From the NCBI GenBank assembly GCA_037903355.1, contig JBAJFE010000023.1, forward strand, positions 496,001 through 560,000: a DNA stretch of 64,000 nucleotides, written 5' to 3'. The notes under the pieces are model-generated. The model was not told where the DNA came from and did no database searches. It saw only the letters and a program-made list of their open reading frames with translations. The position numbers were made by a program, and so were the translations under genes. The stretch's first letter is position 1. The number at the start of each line of letters is the position of its first letter. Origin of the DNA: Trichuris trichiura (Eukaryota; Nematoda; Enoplea; Trichinellida; Trichuridae). Positions 1 to 10,602 of this stretch are shown here, piece after piece.

Positions 1-244
1 TTTCAGAAATGACGCTTTTCAGTCATATTTTTGTTTTCTGCCGGAAGACAACGGCTAAAGGTCATCTTTAAAAGATTTCGTATAATTTACTTCTTTTACT
101 AACCAATCGTTTTGTAGTTGACAATACGTTAGTTCGACCGTGATTTCCGAGCTCTCTTGCTTAGCTGTTTTAACAAAAAAAGGGTTCCACGTTTCTTACC
201 CGTCCCGTTGTCGTGCTGTAAGCTTTCCGGCCATCCTTTGCGAA

Positions 245-345
245 AAGCTAAGCCAAAACGTAAAGCTCGCATTTTGAATTAGGCTTACGTAAAGGCAGAA
301 CAGGATAGTCATATTCATTTTTGAAAAGGAACCTGCATTTTTCTT
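245..345 (-). repeat. MITE-like family 2 copy
   Basis: On the minus strand a box AATGCAGGTTCC is followed by CCTGTTCTGCCTTTACGTAA and, further on, the imperfect inverse (GGCTTAGC). The same order recurs near 636, 5300, 37500 and 51570. The inverted termini suggest a small non-autonomous DNA element. No coding capacity is seen. Confidence 0.45.
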
Positions 346-629
346 ACTGTAGCGCGGCTAAGAGACAAGAGTCGAAAAGGGTAAAAAATATTTATTGAAT
401 ATAGATTTTTTACAATTGAAAAACGACTAAAGAAGTGTTGCTTCCTTTCAGCGCAACGCTTTTCATAGGCGGCAGTTTTTGAAGTTCTTATAAATTTTGA
501 CAATTTCTTTTAACTTACGCGCGAAACAAGTGAGCTTGGTGTGGAATAGGATAGTTGACTAAACATTTACGCAAATAAATGTTTGCTGCCTTTTCTGCCG
601 CATGGGAATGTTGGTTATGCAACCGTCAC

Positions 630-792
630 CCCGGAAATGCAGGTTCCTTTTTGGCAAGCTTGTCGCCATCCCGTTCAGCCGTTGCTGACGGCTATGTCAG
701 CTATCCCGTTTTGTCTTTCTCCAAACCTAACTCAGAATACAAGCCTTATGTTTAAGTTTAGAATTAAGTAAGGGTAGAAGAGGATGGCTGGC
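630..792 (+). repeat. MITE-like family 2 copy
   Basis: AATGCAGGTTCC near 637 is followed by a CCCGTTTTGTCTTTCT terminus and, about 50 bases later, its degenerate inverse (AAGTAAGGGTAGAAGAGGA). It has the same arrangement as the copies near 300, 5300 and 37500. The stretch 793-1261 shows no feature beyond the likely 5' region of the next gene. Confidence 0.45.
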
Positions 793-1261
793 ATAGTTAC
801 AGTATGACAGAGAGGATTCTTTCATTAGATTAAGAATTTATGACCTCATCGAACTGGGCTTGGCAACAACTACTCTTTTGACGTTGCAAATGGTTCAAAC
901 ATTCAGAATCAGCGCATTAAGTGCAATACCGGCATAGTATTCTGCTAATAGCTCGTAGAGACGTTAAATATTAATAGTTGCGACCTAAAAATTTTGCGTA
1001 CTTGTATTTTCAGTCGATCATTCGCATATATTCCCGTTTGAAGTGACGATCTGAAAAGTTGAGATATCAATTGTGATTTTCAGGTTACGAAGTGTACAGT
1101 TGTTTGCGGTTAGCAAGTTTCGTTGAATATTCGCTGAACGTTTCTTCAGCAGTGTCGAACAGTTTCATAACTCGCTCGTATACTTCGATTTGCCCTAATA
1201 GGCGTCCATTTTTTAGGTGAATCTTTTATTCAAGACTGGCGGGCGAATAGGTTGTACAAAA

Positions 1262-2330
1262 ATGAAACGTAGCGCTTCCCTCAATTCATTTTTTTCTCCT
1301 GCTACGGTTGAACAATGTAAAGCTCCAGTGGAGGTGAAAGCCAATGCAATCAAAATGGAAGTTTCCCCGTTGGACCCACTTTGCGTTGATATTTCCTTTC
1401 AACCCGATGATGGTGAACCGTCCACTTCATTGTGCGCCAACGAAGAGACGCCGTCTCGTTTTACGAACGGTAAGTTTACGTAAGACTAATTTTTTAAAAA
1501 AATATGGCACTTTTGTTCTTCCAATCTTTTTTTGTACGCTCGAGCTTCGCTGGTACTTTTCAGAAGTGCTAAAGTTGCAACGAGAAAGAAAGGAGAATGT
1601 CGAAAGAGCAATAGCTTTGGCGGACGAGCAACTTACATTTATAACTCAGTTGATCAGTAGCAATGATGAGAGCTGCGTATGTTCGAACGAATGCGCACCG
1701 GCTACTTGCAGGGACATGGTAAGATGGCGGCGATTTTAATATTCCTCTATTTGCGCCCAATTTGAGATCATCCTTAATTTAGAACTTGTTCGCTGAAGTT
1801 TCCTTACTTCGAGCTCAGTGTAAAGAGTTATGCGACGACGTTGAACGCCTTAAGTCTCGTCAGTGTAAGTTCAATTCGTATTTTGCATGTTACAATAATT
1901 CGCTGATGAAAATATACGCTAATACGCGTGACGATTTTGCGAACGTATAAACACTTCGTTTTGGCATAACAATTAAGTTTATTCTATAGCAATTGGTGCT
2001 TTTTTCGTATACTGTAAACGAACGGTCGATCGGTATCGGGTAATCGTTGTAGCAGCTCGATGGTCATGGTTTGGTTGCTTAACAGCAGACGAAATGGACG
2101 GAAAAGAAGAATCCGCCTACGGAAGCAATTTGACATCCAATGCCGACTCTTCGTGGTCGTGCGTTGCTTGTTCTCATAGAAATCAACCTGAGCTTACTTC
2201 TTGCTCTTACTGTAGCCAAGTCAGAAGCCGTGGTATGCTTTTTTTTGGGGAAATTCTACGCGCTTTCTAGCTTTTGCAATATTTCTAAAGGCTTTTAGAT
2301 GTCGACGAATGGGAAATTGTTGGCGATTAG
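1262..2330 (+). CDS. Coiled-coil protein with C-terminal RanBP2/NZF-type zinc finger
   Basis: Five exons are proposed: 1262-1469, 1564-1718, 1783-1864, 2086-2232 and 2299-2330. All have GT-AG borders and sum to 624 nt, giving a 207-residue protein with no internal stop. The N-terminus is polar and low in complexity. Exons 2-3 encode a helical, charged stretch (EVLKLQRERKENVERAIAL, then LLRAQCKELCDDVERLKSR) typical of a coiled coil. Exon 4 encodes W-x-C-x2-C-x10-C-x2-C (SWSCVACSHRNQPELTSC plus SYC), the RanBP2/NZF zinc-finger pattern. NZF fingers in TAB2/TAB3 bind ubiquitin, and the coiled-coil-then-NZF order resembles those proteins. Orthology is unproven, so ubiquitin or RNA binding is inference. 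The protein ends DVDEWEIVGD. The acceptor of exon 4 is a tandem CAGCAG. An in-frame upstream ATG at 1217 is possible. Confidence 0.7.
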
Positions 2331-2835
2331 CTGAACTACGTAACATCATCCGCGAGCCTTCGAAAACCGAAGAACTACTGAATAAGCGCGTTGCTAAGAG
2401 CATTGGGTTGACGTACCTGTTAATTGCAATATTTGTTCACTTTCAAAAAGCGCGCATTTTAAAAATTCCACTCCGTGTAATTCCTTCAGCGATAAAGCAA
2501 TTTCCGTTGTCTTCACTTTTTCGGTGGTCCAATAATGCGTGTTTTCAACTTAGCTCATGCCTTGTCACCTTTGATTATGTGCAATAAAATGAGATGCTTA
2601 AATGTTGCGCATTGTTTCACCGTCGGTTATCCTACCTTCGCAATACGGTAATTTAGTGTAGCTATTACACGCTTTGAAATTAATCCTCTTTAGAAGCAGA
2701 CGTTTTCTTTACAGCCGAAGTTTGAATGGAGTTGAAAAGATGCAGTCGTTGGCGACATAGGAAAAGCGAAATAATTAAGAAAAGTGAGCATACATTTTTC
2801 ACATCGCATTCATTCTTACATTGCTGCTTTTATTT

Positions 2836-3031
2836 AGTGTTCGAGTGCGCTTAGTGCTCTACTACAACGCAAAAATGTCCTCTTCGTTTGATCAGAGCGG
2901 AACAACTTTATCGTTGTGCTATAGCGGAGCACAGGCATGCAGTGAACCAATAGAAAAAAGGTGTTGGCGAAATATACCCCGTCGTCGCTCGGCAAATGAC
3001 GTCACTTCGCCAACTGCCAATTTCTCTAGAG
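2836..3031 (+). CDS. Possible exon of an unidentified gene
   Basis: An open stretch preceded by an acceptor-like TTTTATTTAG and ended by a donor (AGAG|GTTAGT at 3032). An ATG lies at 2875 (MSSSFDQSGTTLSLCYSG...). The product would be Ser/Thr-rich, then basic (RRRSAND). A possible continuation begins after TTAAAG near 3191 (EGGIVSCELQL, then GTAAG). No family is recognised. It lies downstream of the zinc-finger gene on the same strand and could be a separate gene. Confidence 0.25.
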
Positions 3032-3039
3032 GTTAGTCA

Positions 3040-3770
3040 ATTTCGTTTTATTTTTTTCAAGTTGTTTGTCTAAAAGGTAGAGTATTTCAACATACAAAAT
3101 GCGCGAGCGAAAAGTGCTCAAAGCAGTAGATTAATCCTTCTCGCTTTTCCAACTTCGTAACGGAAGTATCCCTTTCCTTTAGCGCGTTAAAGAAGGGGGA
3201 ATCGTCTCGTGTGAATTGCAACTCGTAAGTTTCGCTCGAAACTTCTACTACATTTCTGAAAATCATTATTCAAATTAGCTTTGTAACTACTTTGCGCTAT
3301 CGATGTTCTCTTCCCTTCGGTATCGCCCTTAAGTCGACGTTGTCAAACCGTCTCTTCAACGTACAACTTTGTCCCTAACTCTACTTGCATTAATGCAAAG
3401 CAAATAATAATATTAGTAGGCATAGTGGGAAAAGCGGTACAAAACGCCTCCCCAAATTTGTAGAAGCGACCCTTATTAGGGAAAGAATGTCAAATCGTTG
3501 TCGTTTTGGGTTTAGATGACGTCATGCCATTGATAAGAAGCAAAGCGAGCATTGCGCAGAATTTATTTACGCAACACGATAACAGCTATGCATGTTCAAA
3601 TAAAGTCGGTTCGTTAATGTTCGGGGTTTGAATGTCGGCTGTTGTTGTTGTTGCCGTAATTTCACCGGTCAATTAATTATCTTTAATGGCAGACGGTTAT
3701 TCTTTTTAATTTTTTTGTTGCGTATTCTGTGCTTCCACGGTGTTACTGAACTGCTGTGATGGTTATGGTA
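3040..3770. other. Non-coding stretch with no recognised gene
   Basis: AT-rich sequence with a short GTTGTTGTTGTTGC run near 3640 and scattered TGACGTCA palindromes (also near 2998 and 3516). No ORF with convincing composition is visible. Confidence 0.5.
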
Positions 3771-3776
3771 GCGATC

Positions 3777-4008
3777 TGCAATAGAAAGAGCGATTAGTGA
3801 GCTAAGCAGACTTCAAGCCTTGCTTACTGTAGCTATTTACTGAATTAGTTGAATGCGGACAGTCGTGTCGGTTATAAGTGAGCAGAGACGGTCGCCACCG
3901 CTTCGGTGGACGACTGGTAGTCTACTGAATCGCTGTGCCGCGTATTGTCGCCATAATGAGTCCAAAAACTTAAAGTTTTAGCCTGACAGAAAAATGATTT
4001 TCAGGTTC
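3777..4008 (+). repeat. Hairpin/TTTTCAGGTAC family, copy 1
   Basis: Hairpin 3888-3921 has an inner stem CCACC/GGTGG around GCTTC and an outer stem with wobble pairs. The 3' box at 3971-4007 reads TAAAGTTTTA then AATGATTTTCAGGTTC. The upstream flank CTGCAATAGAAAG near 3779 is shared with the copies near 20070 and 23765. Confidence 0.6.
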
Positions 4009-4481
4009 AAGTTTAAACTCTTTCGTTGATTCTGCTTCTAGAAGTTGCGTCGTAATTCCACCGTAAATGCACTTGTTCGCCTACGCAAAACGCAGTTGCT
4101 TTCGGGTCAAAGAAAAGTATACTCGTTTCTGTGTTGAGTACGGTAACATCGTGACGCCTGCATTAGGAATTCAGGTTCTTATTACGGCGCGGGACTTTTT
4201 GCCACCGTAATTTTAGTAAAAAACAGTCACTGAAGGCAGACATAGTATCGAAAAAAATGTAAAAAGAGATTTCGGCGCTATGCGATTCTTTCTCTTTCGG
4301 CGTCTTTGCCCTGTCGCTTCGTTCTGACGCTTATCGCCTTCGACGGTAATCGGTTAGTGCGTTTTAATCCTTGGTCCTTCGCGAAATAGTAGCTTTCGTA
4401 AGGGCGGATGTTTGCTTGAAACGACAGCTGGCATATCGAGTTGAAGCGTTTTCTTTTCAAGAGAGGTCCTCATGTTTAAAC

Positions 4482-4602
4482 GTACCTGAGAATCATTTAA
4501 ACTACATTTTTAAAGTTTAAACTTTTGCCGACGCAGAGCGCCAGCGTTTTTGAGCTTGTCATTAGAGCAGGTGTTGCCAACGCGGGTGGTTGTCAACTCC
4601 TG
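4482..4602 (-). repeat. Hairpin/TTTTCAGGTAC family, copy 2 (inverted)
   Basis: On the minus strand the 3' box ends GATTCTCAGGTACG (start 4482), preceded by GTTTAAACTTTAAAAATG. The hairpin at 4568-4602 has stem GTTGACAA/TTGGCAAC with one mismatch and loop CCACCCGCG. It lies head to head with copy 1. Confidence 0.55.
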
Positions 4603-4609
4603 TTTTCCG

Positions 4610-5295
4610 TTCCGTTAACATAACAACAAAAGCTTGCAATGGACCTGACGTGACACACTAAGGTAACAAGAAATAACTTTTCAACTGCCGGCAACAATAA
4701 CGGGCGATTTGCTTTCAGATAACATTAATAAAATAGCCGTACAGAGGGTGAAAATGGAACGACCGCTACGGGCTTTAATTGATTTTAAAAAACAGTAAAC
4801 AAGACCGTCCGAAAGGAGCGTCTTCTTATTGGACGTTGCCTTTCGGACTCGAAGTTCAAAAACAAGTGTGATAGTGATCAATTGATATCGTCATTTTTAA
4901 CCTGTGCGTGTAATTTCTATCTGATGCTAATAAACATTCTTTGAAAGTGCCGCTCTTCCAACTATAACAAGCAGTAACGACTTGTAGACGTTCAGGGTTT
5001 TTTTTCATATTGCCAAAGGCCGCTCACACTTCCGGTACGGAAGGGTTGGTCGTTCTCCAAAAAGCTACAAGGCAGCATAACCGTTTTACCAATTCTCGCA
5101 ATGCTGCATCTCATTAGAAGTAATGTACTTTCTGCGGAATTGTTAAACCTTTTATAGCAGTGAATGCCTGAAGGCGATTAATTAATTTGGCCGTACGATC
5201 TACCCTTGTCGAAGTTTTGATAGTGCAATCGTTATCGCATCCAGAGTCTTTAGGTGTTCTTTCCCGCCGCCTTGCGGTCAACCTACAGTAGATGA
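4610..5295. other. No gene recognised
   Basis: A short minus-strand ORF at 4681-4881 has no recognisable features and no supporting splice context. The rest is AT-rich and unremarkable. Confidence 0.4.
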
Positions 5296-5297
5296 AA

Positions 5298-5400
5298 GAA
5301 ATGCAGGTTCCTTTCCGAAAAAATGAGAAAATCCTGTTCCGCCTTTGCCTAAGTTGAAATATAAACGTTGATTTTAGGCGTACGCTTAGATGAGTCTTCT
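5298..5400 (+). repeat. MITE-like family 2 copy
   Basis: AATGCAGGTTCCTTTCC at 5301 is followed by CCTGTTCCGCCTTTGCCTAA and a shortened inverse (GATTTTAGGCGTACGCTTAG). It has the same layout as the copies near 300, 640 and 37500. Confidence 0.45.
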
Positions 5401-5409
5401 AAAACGCAT

Positions 5410-6390
5410 TCAATTTTCTCTTTTTCGTGAACATATAAAGTATGCGCTTTAGCTTAGGAATCTTTAAATCGGTTAGTGCATACTATGACGGGGTTTAAGT
5501 ATGGAAAATTCATAGTCGAAGAAGTCCATACTCTGCCAGAGAATCCGGTGAACTTTTCCTAATGATAAATTTAAAAAGCTGTCAGTATAGACTCCCGCAT
5601 TGACGTGGCAATTAAAGAAAGCCGTCATCCTCATGCAGTTTTGGACTTTTTCGTACAGTTACAAGTATGCCAAAGCATCTGTTCCGAAAACACCAGCCGA
5701 TGATATTCGTTTGCATGAGAAATAAGTTTTCCGCTGACCGACGGAATACATGTTTATGCGCGCTTCGGCGGCGCAAATATGGTGCGTTTGTTTAACTTTA
5801 CATCTGGTCAATAACGAACTCGTTATTTTTTTTTTCATTTTCTTCCAACGAAACGGGCTGCACCTACACGGAAAATGTGTCGAAACGTTATTAGGTGAAA
5901 ATGTGACGGTTTTATTAAGTAAGAAAGGATGGTCTTTCGTTATGACGAAAATAGATGAGTATTTTCAACTTGTATCGGTTTCGCATACGCCAATCGTTGG
6001 CCAATTCTTTTTTTTCGCGACGTTACGTGGGTACCCCTTAATTTGCGATGTCCAAATGTTGCTTCGTTCTAATCACCCAAATAGCTGTGCATTCGTCGTA
6101 CTGCTGATGTTCCGTTAAGTGTTGATTGTTGCAGTTTTATCGGTTAGCTTTTTCCTTGCTCTCTTCAATAGCGCATAAAAACAACTGTCGTTTCTTTGTT
6201 GGTGTTTGTTGAGCCCGCTTTTGAAATGACATTTTTGGTTTTTTTTTATTTTTGCCGCTACGTGCGGACCTGAAAAATGAGACGCAATCAATTGTTCAAC
6301 CAGCAATCGTTTCTTACCGCCATTATTTAGTGGTTATTGAATTTTTTCTCGGCTGACATTCCAGTTTTCGCATAACTGATGGGCAAAGAT
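5410..6390. other. No gene recognised
   Basis: A 122-codon plus-strand ORF (5750-6118) begins with a hydrophobic, T-rich stretch, shows no domain, and has no splice or composition support. I treat it as chance. A minus-strand ORF at 6115-6306 is likewise unsupported. Confidence 0.4.
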
Positions 6391-6395
6391 GACGT

Positions 6396-6513
6396 GTAAG
6401 CTCACCGCTGCGATGAGCGTTACATTTTCTACTGACTCTTCGTTGTACCGCTTGCTGCCGTGGTCTCAATGGGTTTAAAGTTTTAAACTTGACATGAAAA
6501 CGATTTTCAGGTT
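6396..6513 (+). repeat. Hairpin/TTTTCAGGTAC family, copy 3
   Basis: Hairpin 6396-6423 (GTAAGCTCA / TGAGCGTTAC with one bulge) has loop CCGCTGCGA. The 3' box at 6473-6512 is GTTTAAAGTTTTAAAC ... ACGATTTTCAGGTTA. Spacing matches the other copies. Confidence 0.6.
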
Positions 6514-7008
6514 AGAGAAAGTTTAAATTGATTGGCCAAGCTGTAGGATCAAATAGTTCCATTTCTGTTAACATTGCGCAGTCATACTGTTCGTAATTTT
6601 ATCTAAAATCGCTTAGCACTCGAGTAGCCAACGGCTCTTTTGCGGTGATGCCAGTTAAGGCGTTTAAAATTTTGTCAGCGGTTTTAATGGTTCTCAGGTA
6701 CATGCTACAAGCGTTGGGTTTGAGCAATGAATAATTGTCTTGTACGAGCTTTCCCGCTATTGTCGCGCTTGCCATGATTTAGCAGTGCTCTAGCTAATTG
6801 TCGAGATTATCCCCGCGTCCAGTTTCATTGGCCGAGACTTCTTCGGTACATGACAATCGTAACGCCAGGAAAGTTGAATTAGGCAATTTTTATCTTGTTG
6901 GACGAAGCAGCTGTTTTCCGTTTTGCTTTATGCTTTTCAGCACAACCGCGCACTGTCTACGGGGAAATAAGTCCTTTCAAAGTGAGCAAAACACTTTACG
7001 GTTTGAGC

Positions 7009-7124
7009 ATACCTGAGAATCGTTTTCACAGGTTTTTCTACTTTAAAATCTTTTGTTGCTTGTAAACAGAATGACTGCATTTCTCATTATTTTGCACATG
7101 TTGCCGCCTGGAGCGGCTGGCAAC
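7009..7124 (-). repeat. Hairpin/TTTTCAGGTAC family, copy 4 (inverted)
   Basis: On the minus strand, hairpin 7100-7124 (GTTGCC/GGCAAC, loop containing CCGCTCC) is followed by GATTTTAAAGT and ACGATTCTCAGGTATG, ending at 7009. It is inverted relative to copy 3 about 600 bp away, as copies 1 and 2 are to each other. Confidence 0.55.
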
Positions 7125-7664
7125 TGGCTTGGTTGTCTCTATTGTGCGAGAAGTGTAGAATGGTGAATCAGTAAGAGTTGAGTGTAAACAATTGCGAGGT
7201 AATGACGACGTGTTCTATCCGCTATAACTGCCCCATTAATATTTGCAGCTTGGTATTACGTGGACTAGTATGCGTAACTCCAACCAGAATACGTTCGTAT
7301 AGTTCCTACGTTCATCGGTTGGTCAAGAAGTAATTCCAGTGGGATTTCAAATCAAATCTTACGTTCAGCAACTGAAACAATTTATTATGCATAATTAAAG
7401 CGTCATTGTCTGTAAACTTCCACTTTGCCTTTAATAGGCGAATAAAATAGCGCGTAATTGTTGTTGCAATGCAAGCGATGCCTGTTATATTAATAGCTGT
7501 CCGACTTTTTTCTATTGAGCAGAATCCATTAAAGTTTTTGCTTCCAAAAGACTTCATTTTACTATGTGCTAGCAGCAGCGGGATTATTACCTGCTTATCT
7601 CTGCTGAAATACCTTAATCACCTTGTCATATTTTGCTAAACTTCTTTTCCCTACTGTCCTATTA
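7125..7664. other. No gene recognised
   Basis: An 81-codon minus-strand ORF at 7312-7557 has unremarkable composition. No domain or splice context supports it. Confidence 0.35.
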
Positions 7665-7665
7665 A

Positions 7666-7666
7666 A

Positions 7667-7733
<67 letters not shown>
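7666..7733. repeat. AAT trinucleotide microsatellite
   Basis: More than 20 perfect AAT units lie directly before a hammerhead-like tail. Further AAT/ATT runs at 8003-8034, 8519-8594 and 8999-9014 punctuate the palindrome block that follows. Confidence 0.95.
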
Positions 7734-7735
<2 letters not shown>

Positions 7736-7795
7736 GACTGGCGCCCCCTCCCTGCCTATGAATACCCTAACATCGTAGTAAAAGTACCATTACCA

Positions 7796-7840
7796 CCATC
7801 GCTGACGACGGGACAAGGTTAGTCCCGAAAGCTCCAAACT
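7796..7840 (+). ncRNA. Hammerhead ribozyme-like motif
   Basis: The core CTGACGA (7802-7808) is followed by a stem-II helix GGGAC/GTCCC with a 7-nt loop, then GAAA (7827-7830). CUGANGA and GAAA are the invariant hammerhead boxes. Penelope-like retroelements are known to carry such ribozymes, and the downstream sequence near 7880 (CCATCCGTTGGTAGGGCA) recurs in the Penelope-linked block at 8.86 kb. Activity is untested. Confidence 0.65.
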
Positions 7841-8002
7841 GTTTAAGTACTTGTTCTGTATTTTTCCTTAATAATTGCTCATCCATCCGTTGGTAGGGCA
7901 TTTGCTTCGGTTTAATTTCAGAAGCCATCAACGGGCATGAAAACATACCGTACGAAGTAGTGATGAAAATCCATTGCCCCGTTAAGAAGCACTCCGTCTT
8001 CA

Positions 8003-8003
8003 A

Positions 8004-8034
<31 letters not shown>
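8003..8034. repeat. ATT trinucleotide microsatellite
   Basis: A run of about ten ATT units between the first hammerhead-like tail and the first large palindrome. It has the complementary orientation to the AAT tracts on either side. Confidence 0.9.
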
Positions 8035-8082
8035 AAATAAATTTCTTCACTTTCTTTTTTTCCTTTTCCAACGGGGACATTT

Positions 8083-8517
8083 ATTCAAAATAAAGCTTTT
8101 GCGGGTTTTGCAACCCGTTCGTTAAATCAACGTTTATTTTAAACGTTAATCCGCAGAGCTTTCGGGCCTCCTCTGGGTCCGTCATCAGCGCTGTGTGCCG
8201 CCCGTCGGGTCAGTCTTTACGTTAGCAAGCTGCTCTTTGTTAGTGTTGCCGCCGTCGTGGAAGGTCTGTTGGGTGCTCGCCGCAAAGTCTGACTGACTAG
8301 GTGGGACCAAGGCCCGACGGGTCAAGATGGACTTGGCGGCTGTCACCGCCAAAGCCGGACGGACGGAGCGACTTGCTAACATAAAGACCGACCCGACGAG
8401 CGGCACACACTGCGCTGATGATGGGTCTTGCTGAGGTCCGAAAGTTCCGCGGGTTAAACGTTTGGAAATAAACGTTGATTTAACGAACGGGTTGCAAAAG
8501 CCGTAAAAGTTTTATTT

Positions 8518-8521
<4 letters not shown>
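8083..8521. repeat. Large imperfect palindrome with opposed hammerhead-like motifs
   Basis: The left arm (from TTCAAAATAAA near 8083 to GGTCAGTCTTTA near 8220) is the reverse complement, with substitutions, of the right arm (8378-8521). Each arm holds a hammerhead-like core pointing inward to outward: minus strand CTGATGA at 8182-8188 with GAAA at 8160-8163, and plus strand CTGATGA at 8415-8421 with GAAA at 8440-8443. Inverted terminal copies are known for Penelope-like elements. No RT sequence lies between the arms here. Confidence 0.7.

Positions 8522-8594
<73 letters not shown>
8519..8594. repeat. AAT trinucleotide microsatellite
   Basis: About 25 AAT units abut the end of the right arm of the 8.08-8.52 kb palindrome. 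Any ORF here is a poly-Asn artefact of the repeat. Confidence 0.95.
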
Positions 8595-8632
8595 TCTTTT
8601 TTCTTTTCTTCATGGCGGATTTCTTTCTTTGT

Positions 8633-8745
8633 TTTTCTAAAGTTTCTTCGCAGAATTTTTACCCGAAAGCATTGTTTGTTAAACGTTTATTGCAATAAAC
8701 GTTTAACAAAGAACGGGTAAAAATTCCGCAAAGAAACTTTAGAAA
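8633..8745. repeat. Second palindrome
   Basis: Arms 8633-8665 and 8714-8745 (TTTCTAAAGTTTCTTCG ... CGAAGAAACTTT-like) enclose a smaller palindrome, GTTAAACGTTTATTGCAATAAACGTTTAAC in outline, at 8678-8706. It could form a cruciform or a long RNA hairpin. Confidence 0.8.
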
Positions 8746-8753
8746 AAAATAAT

Positions 8754-8999
8754 ATCGAAAGACGGGGTGTCTTTTAACAGGCTTTGGTTGTTTCATAGTT
8801 GATCTTCTGGTTGACGGGTTTGGCCTGTTTGGTGTATCTGTTAGTAAACCTCAAACTGCCCTACCAACGGATGGATGAGCAAATTGTAAGAGAAAATACA
8901 GAACAATTTGCTCATTCATTCGTTGGTAGGGCATTTTGAAGTTTACTTACAGATGCATCAAGCAGGCCAAACCCGTCAACCAGAAGATCAACTATGAAA
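8754..8999. repeat. Third palindrome, related to a Penelope tail
   Basis: Arms of about 98 bp (8791-8887 and 8905-8999) flank a 17-nt centre near 8888-8904. The sequence from TCGAAAGACGGGGTGTC to the centre is also present, diverged, at 17607-17757 next to Penelope reverse-transcriptase sequence. This ties the block to that element type. A short AAT run follows at 8999-9014. Confidence 0.8.
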
Positions 9000-9019
9000 T
9001 AATAATAATAATAAATATC

Positions 9020-9870
9020 CGTATGGAAGCGCATTTAGGCATCTTTGTAGTTCGTCGCTCGTGTCGGTCGTATATGCTTTCTATGTTGGCGCAGATGCAG
9101 CCGTAGTGAAAGGTAGCGATTACGATTTTTTCCCTCCATGCTCAAGCAGATGATTTAACGCAGTTATAGGCAGTTAGAACCTGTTGGAATTCCGTCAATT
9201 TTACTTGTTAGCATTTCCAAATTGGGCTATTTTTTTAGAAAAAGTGCCCATGTTCAGTTTTATCTATTTTAGCTCAAATGGTTCCCTTTTTTTGTTAAAC
9301 ATTACCAACTCGTCTATTGGGCAAGCAAGGTTGGGGCAACGCTTTGCCGAATGAAAAATCTTGCGATTGAGAGACGTTTTTTGGGTACCCTAGTGCACTA
9401 CAGTGAATTAAGGTCGTTTGCTTGAATTTAGCTTCAGTGAAGTACCAAAGTATTCAGGAAGGACAAAATTTTGAAAAGTCAAGAATTGGGCCCATTCGAA
9501 GTTTTGTTCCGCTCAGCAGTCAGAGCCGTCATAATTTCGTCCGTTCGTTCAAATGATCACCACCGGAAAACGAGCTGTGCTCTTATGTATTACAAAGTAG
9601 AAAAAATTCGTATCTCTTTCAGATGACGTTATCTTAACCAAACAAATATGTTCTTCGATCTGTTGGCTAAGCCTACGTCAAGCTTGGAAGTGCGTTCAAG
9701 CCAATAGCGTCGTCGCTATCCGCACCGATGCGAGCTAAGTTTTGTTTCGAATGTTTTTTTTTCCAGTTATGCAAATGAGGCTTTCATAATTTATGTAAAT
9801 TTTTGAAATCTTGTCGCTTAGCCACCGCACTGTTTGAAAAAGGCATACTGCATATCGGCAAGTATGGGGG
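9020..9870. other. No gene recognised
   Basis: Mixed-composition sequence with no ORF, repeat or RNA gene that I can support. Confidence 0.4.
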
Positions 9871-9875
9871 TCTTC

Positions 9876-9960
9876 TTGTTCTGTTCTTACTTAAGCCTAA
9901 GCCAAAGTAAACGCTTTACGCTAAGGCTTAATTTTAGGTAAAGACAGAACTGGGACGATG
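9876..9960 (+). repeat. Short palindromic MITE-like element (family 2 termini only)
   Basis: GTTCTGTTCTTACTTAAGCC is followed about 20 bases later by its near-inverse GGCTTAATTTTAGGTAAAGA then CAGAAC. These termini match those of the other family 2 copies, but the AATGCAGGTTCC box is missing. Confidence 0.5.
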
Positions 9961-9962
9961 GG

Positions 9963-10600
9963 GTGACTAAGAGACACAAAATCCTGTTTTTGTTGTTGTG
10001 CGCTTATTTTGTTTCTGCGTGGAATATAAGAATTTTTAAAAAACCGTTAAAATGGCGGTTTTTGAAGTTTTCAACGCCAGTGCAAACGTTGCTTTGTTGC
10101 TTTCCCATCCGATTAGGATGCACGCATCGCTCGTTCATTTTTCAGTATAGTTTATTATTTATTTTTTTATACGCAAAAACCTTAATGCTTCTGTGTACTA
10201 TTTTCTTTGTCATAGAATATTATTTTTTGGAACTTTGATCTTTATGCAAGTGTGTCTTCTGCGCATCTGTGTAAGCGAATTGAATTGTTCTTTGCGATTT
10301 TGCGACAGTTACGTGGCGACATTTGGAAGCACGAAACGTCCCGCGTTTTCCCATAGCTGAGCTTCTTTCGATCATAATTTTGAACGACTCTGTTTTAATT
10401 CACTTCAGCCCATCAATTTTTCGTTAATGTCTGAAAAATGCTCTTTTTTAATACTTTTACGTGAATGCGTTTTTTGTATTGGTAATCTTACCCTGCTTGT
10501 TGCATGCTCTTTTTATACTGGCAAGGTATTTGCATGGATGTGCTGCTGCCCCAATTGAAAAAAAGTAAAGATCACAGGTTGCCCATAGCTAACATGCGGA
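9963..10600. other. No gene recognised
   Basis: A 91-codon ORF (9963-10238) is hydrophobic and Phe-rich, as expected from T-rich DNA, and starts on a non-ATG codon. I do not call it a gene. Confidence 0.35.
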
Positions 10601-10602
10601 GA

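Noticed and set aside
5750..6118. 122-codon plus-strand ORF
   Set aside because: Hydrophobic, T-rich composition with no domain, splice context or conserved motif; consistent with a chance ORF.
8517..8720. ORF with a long poly-asparagine start
   Set aside because: It is only a translation of the AAT microsatellite and the adjacent palindrome.
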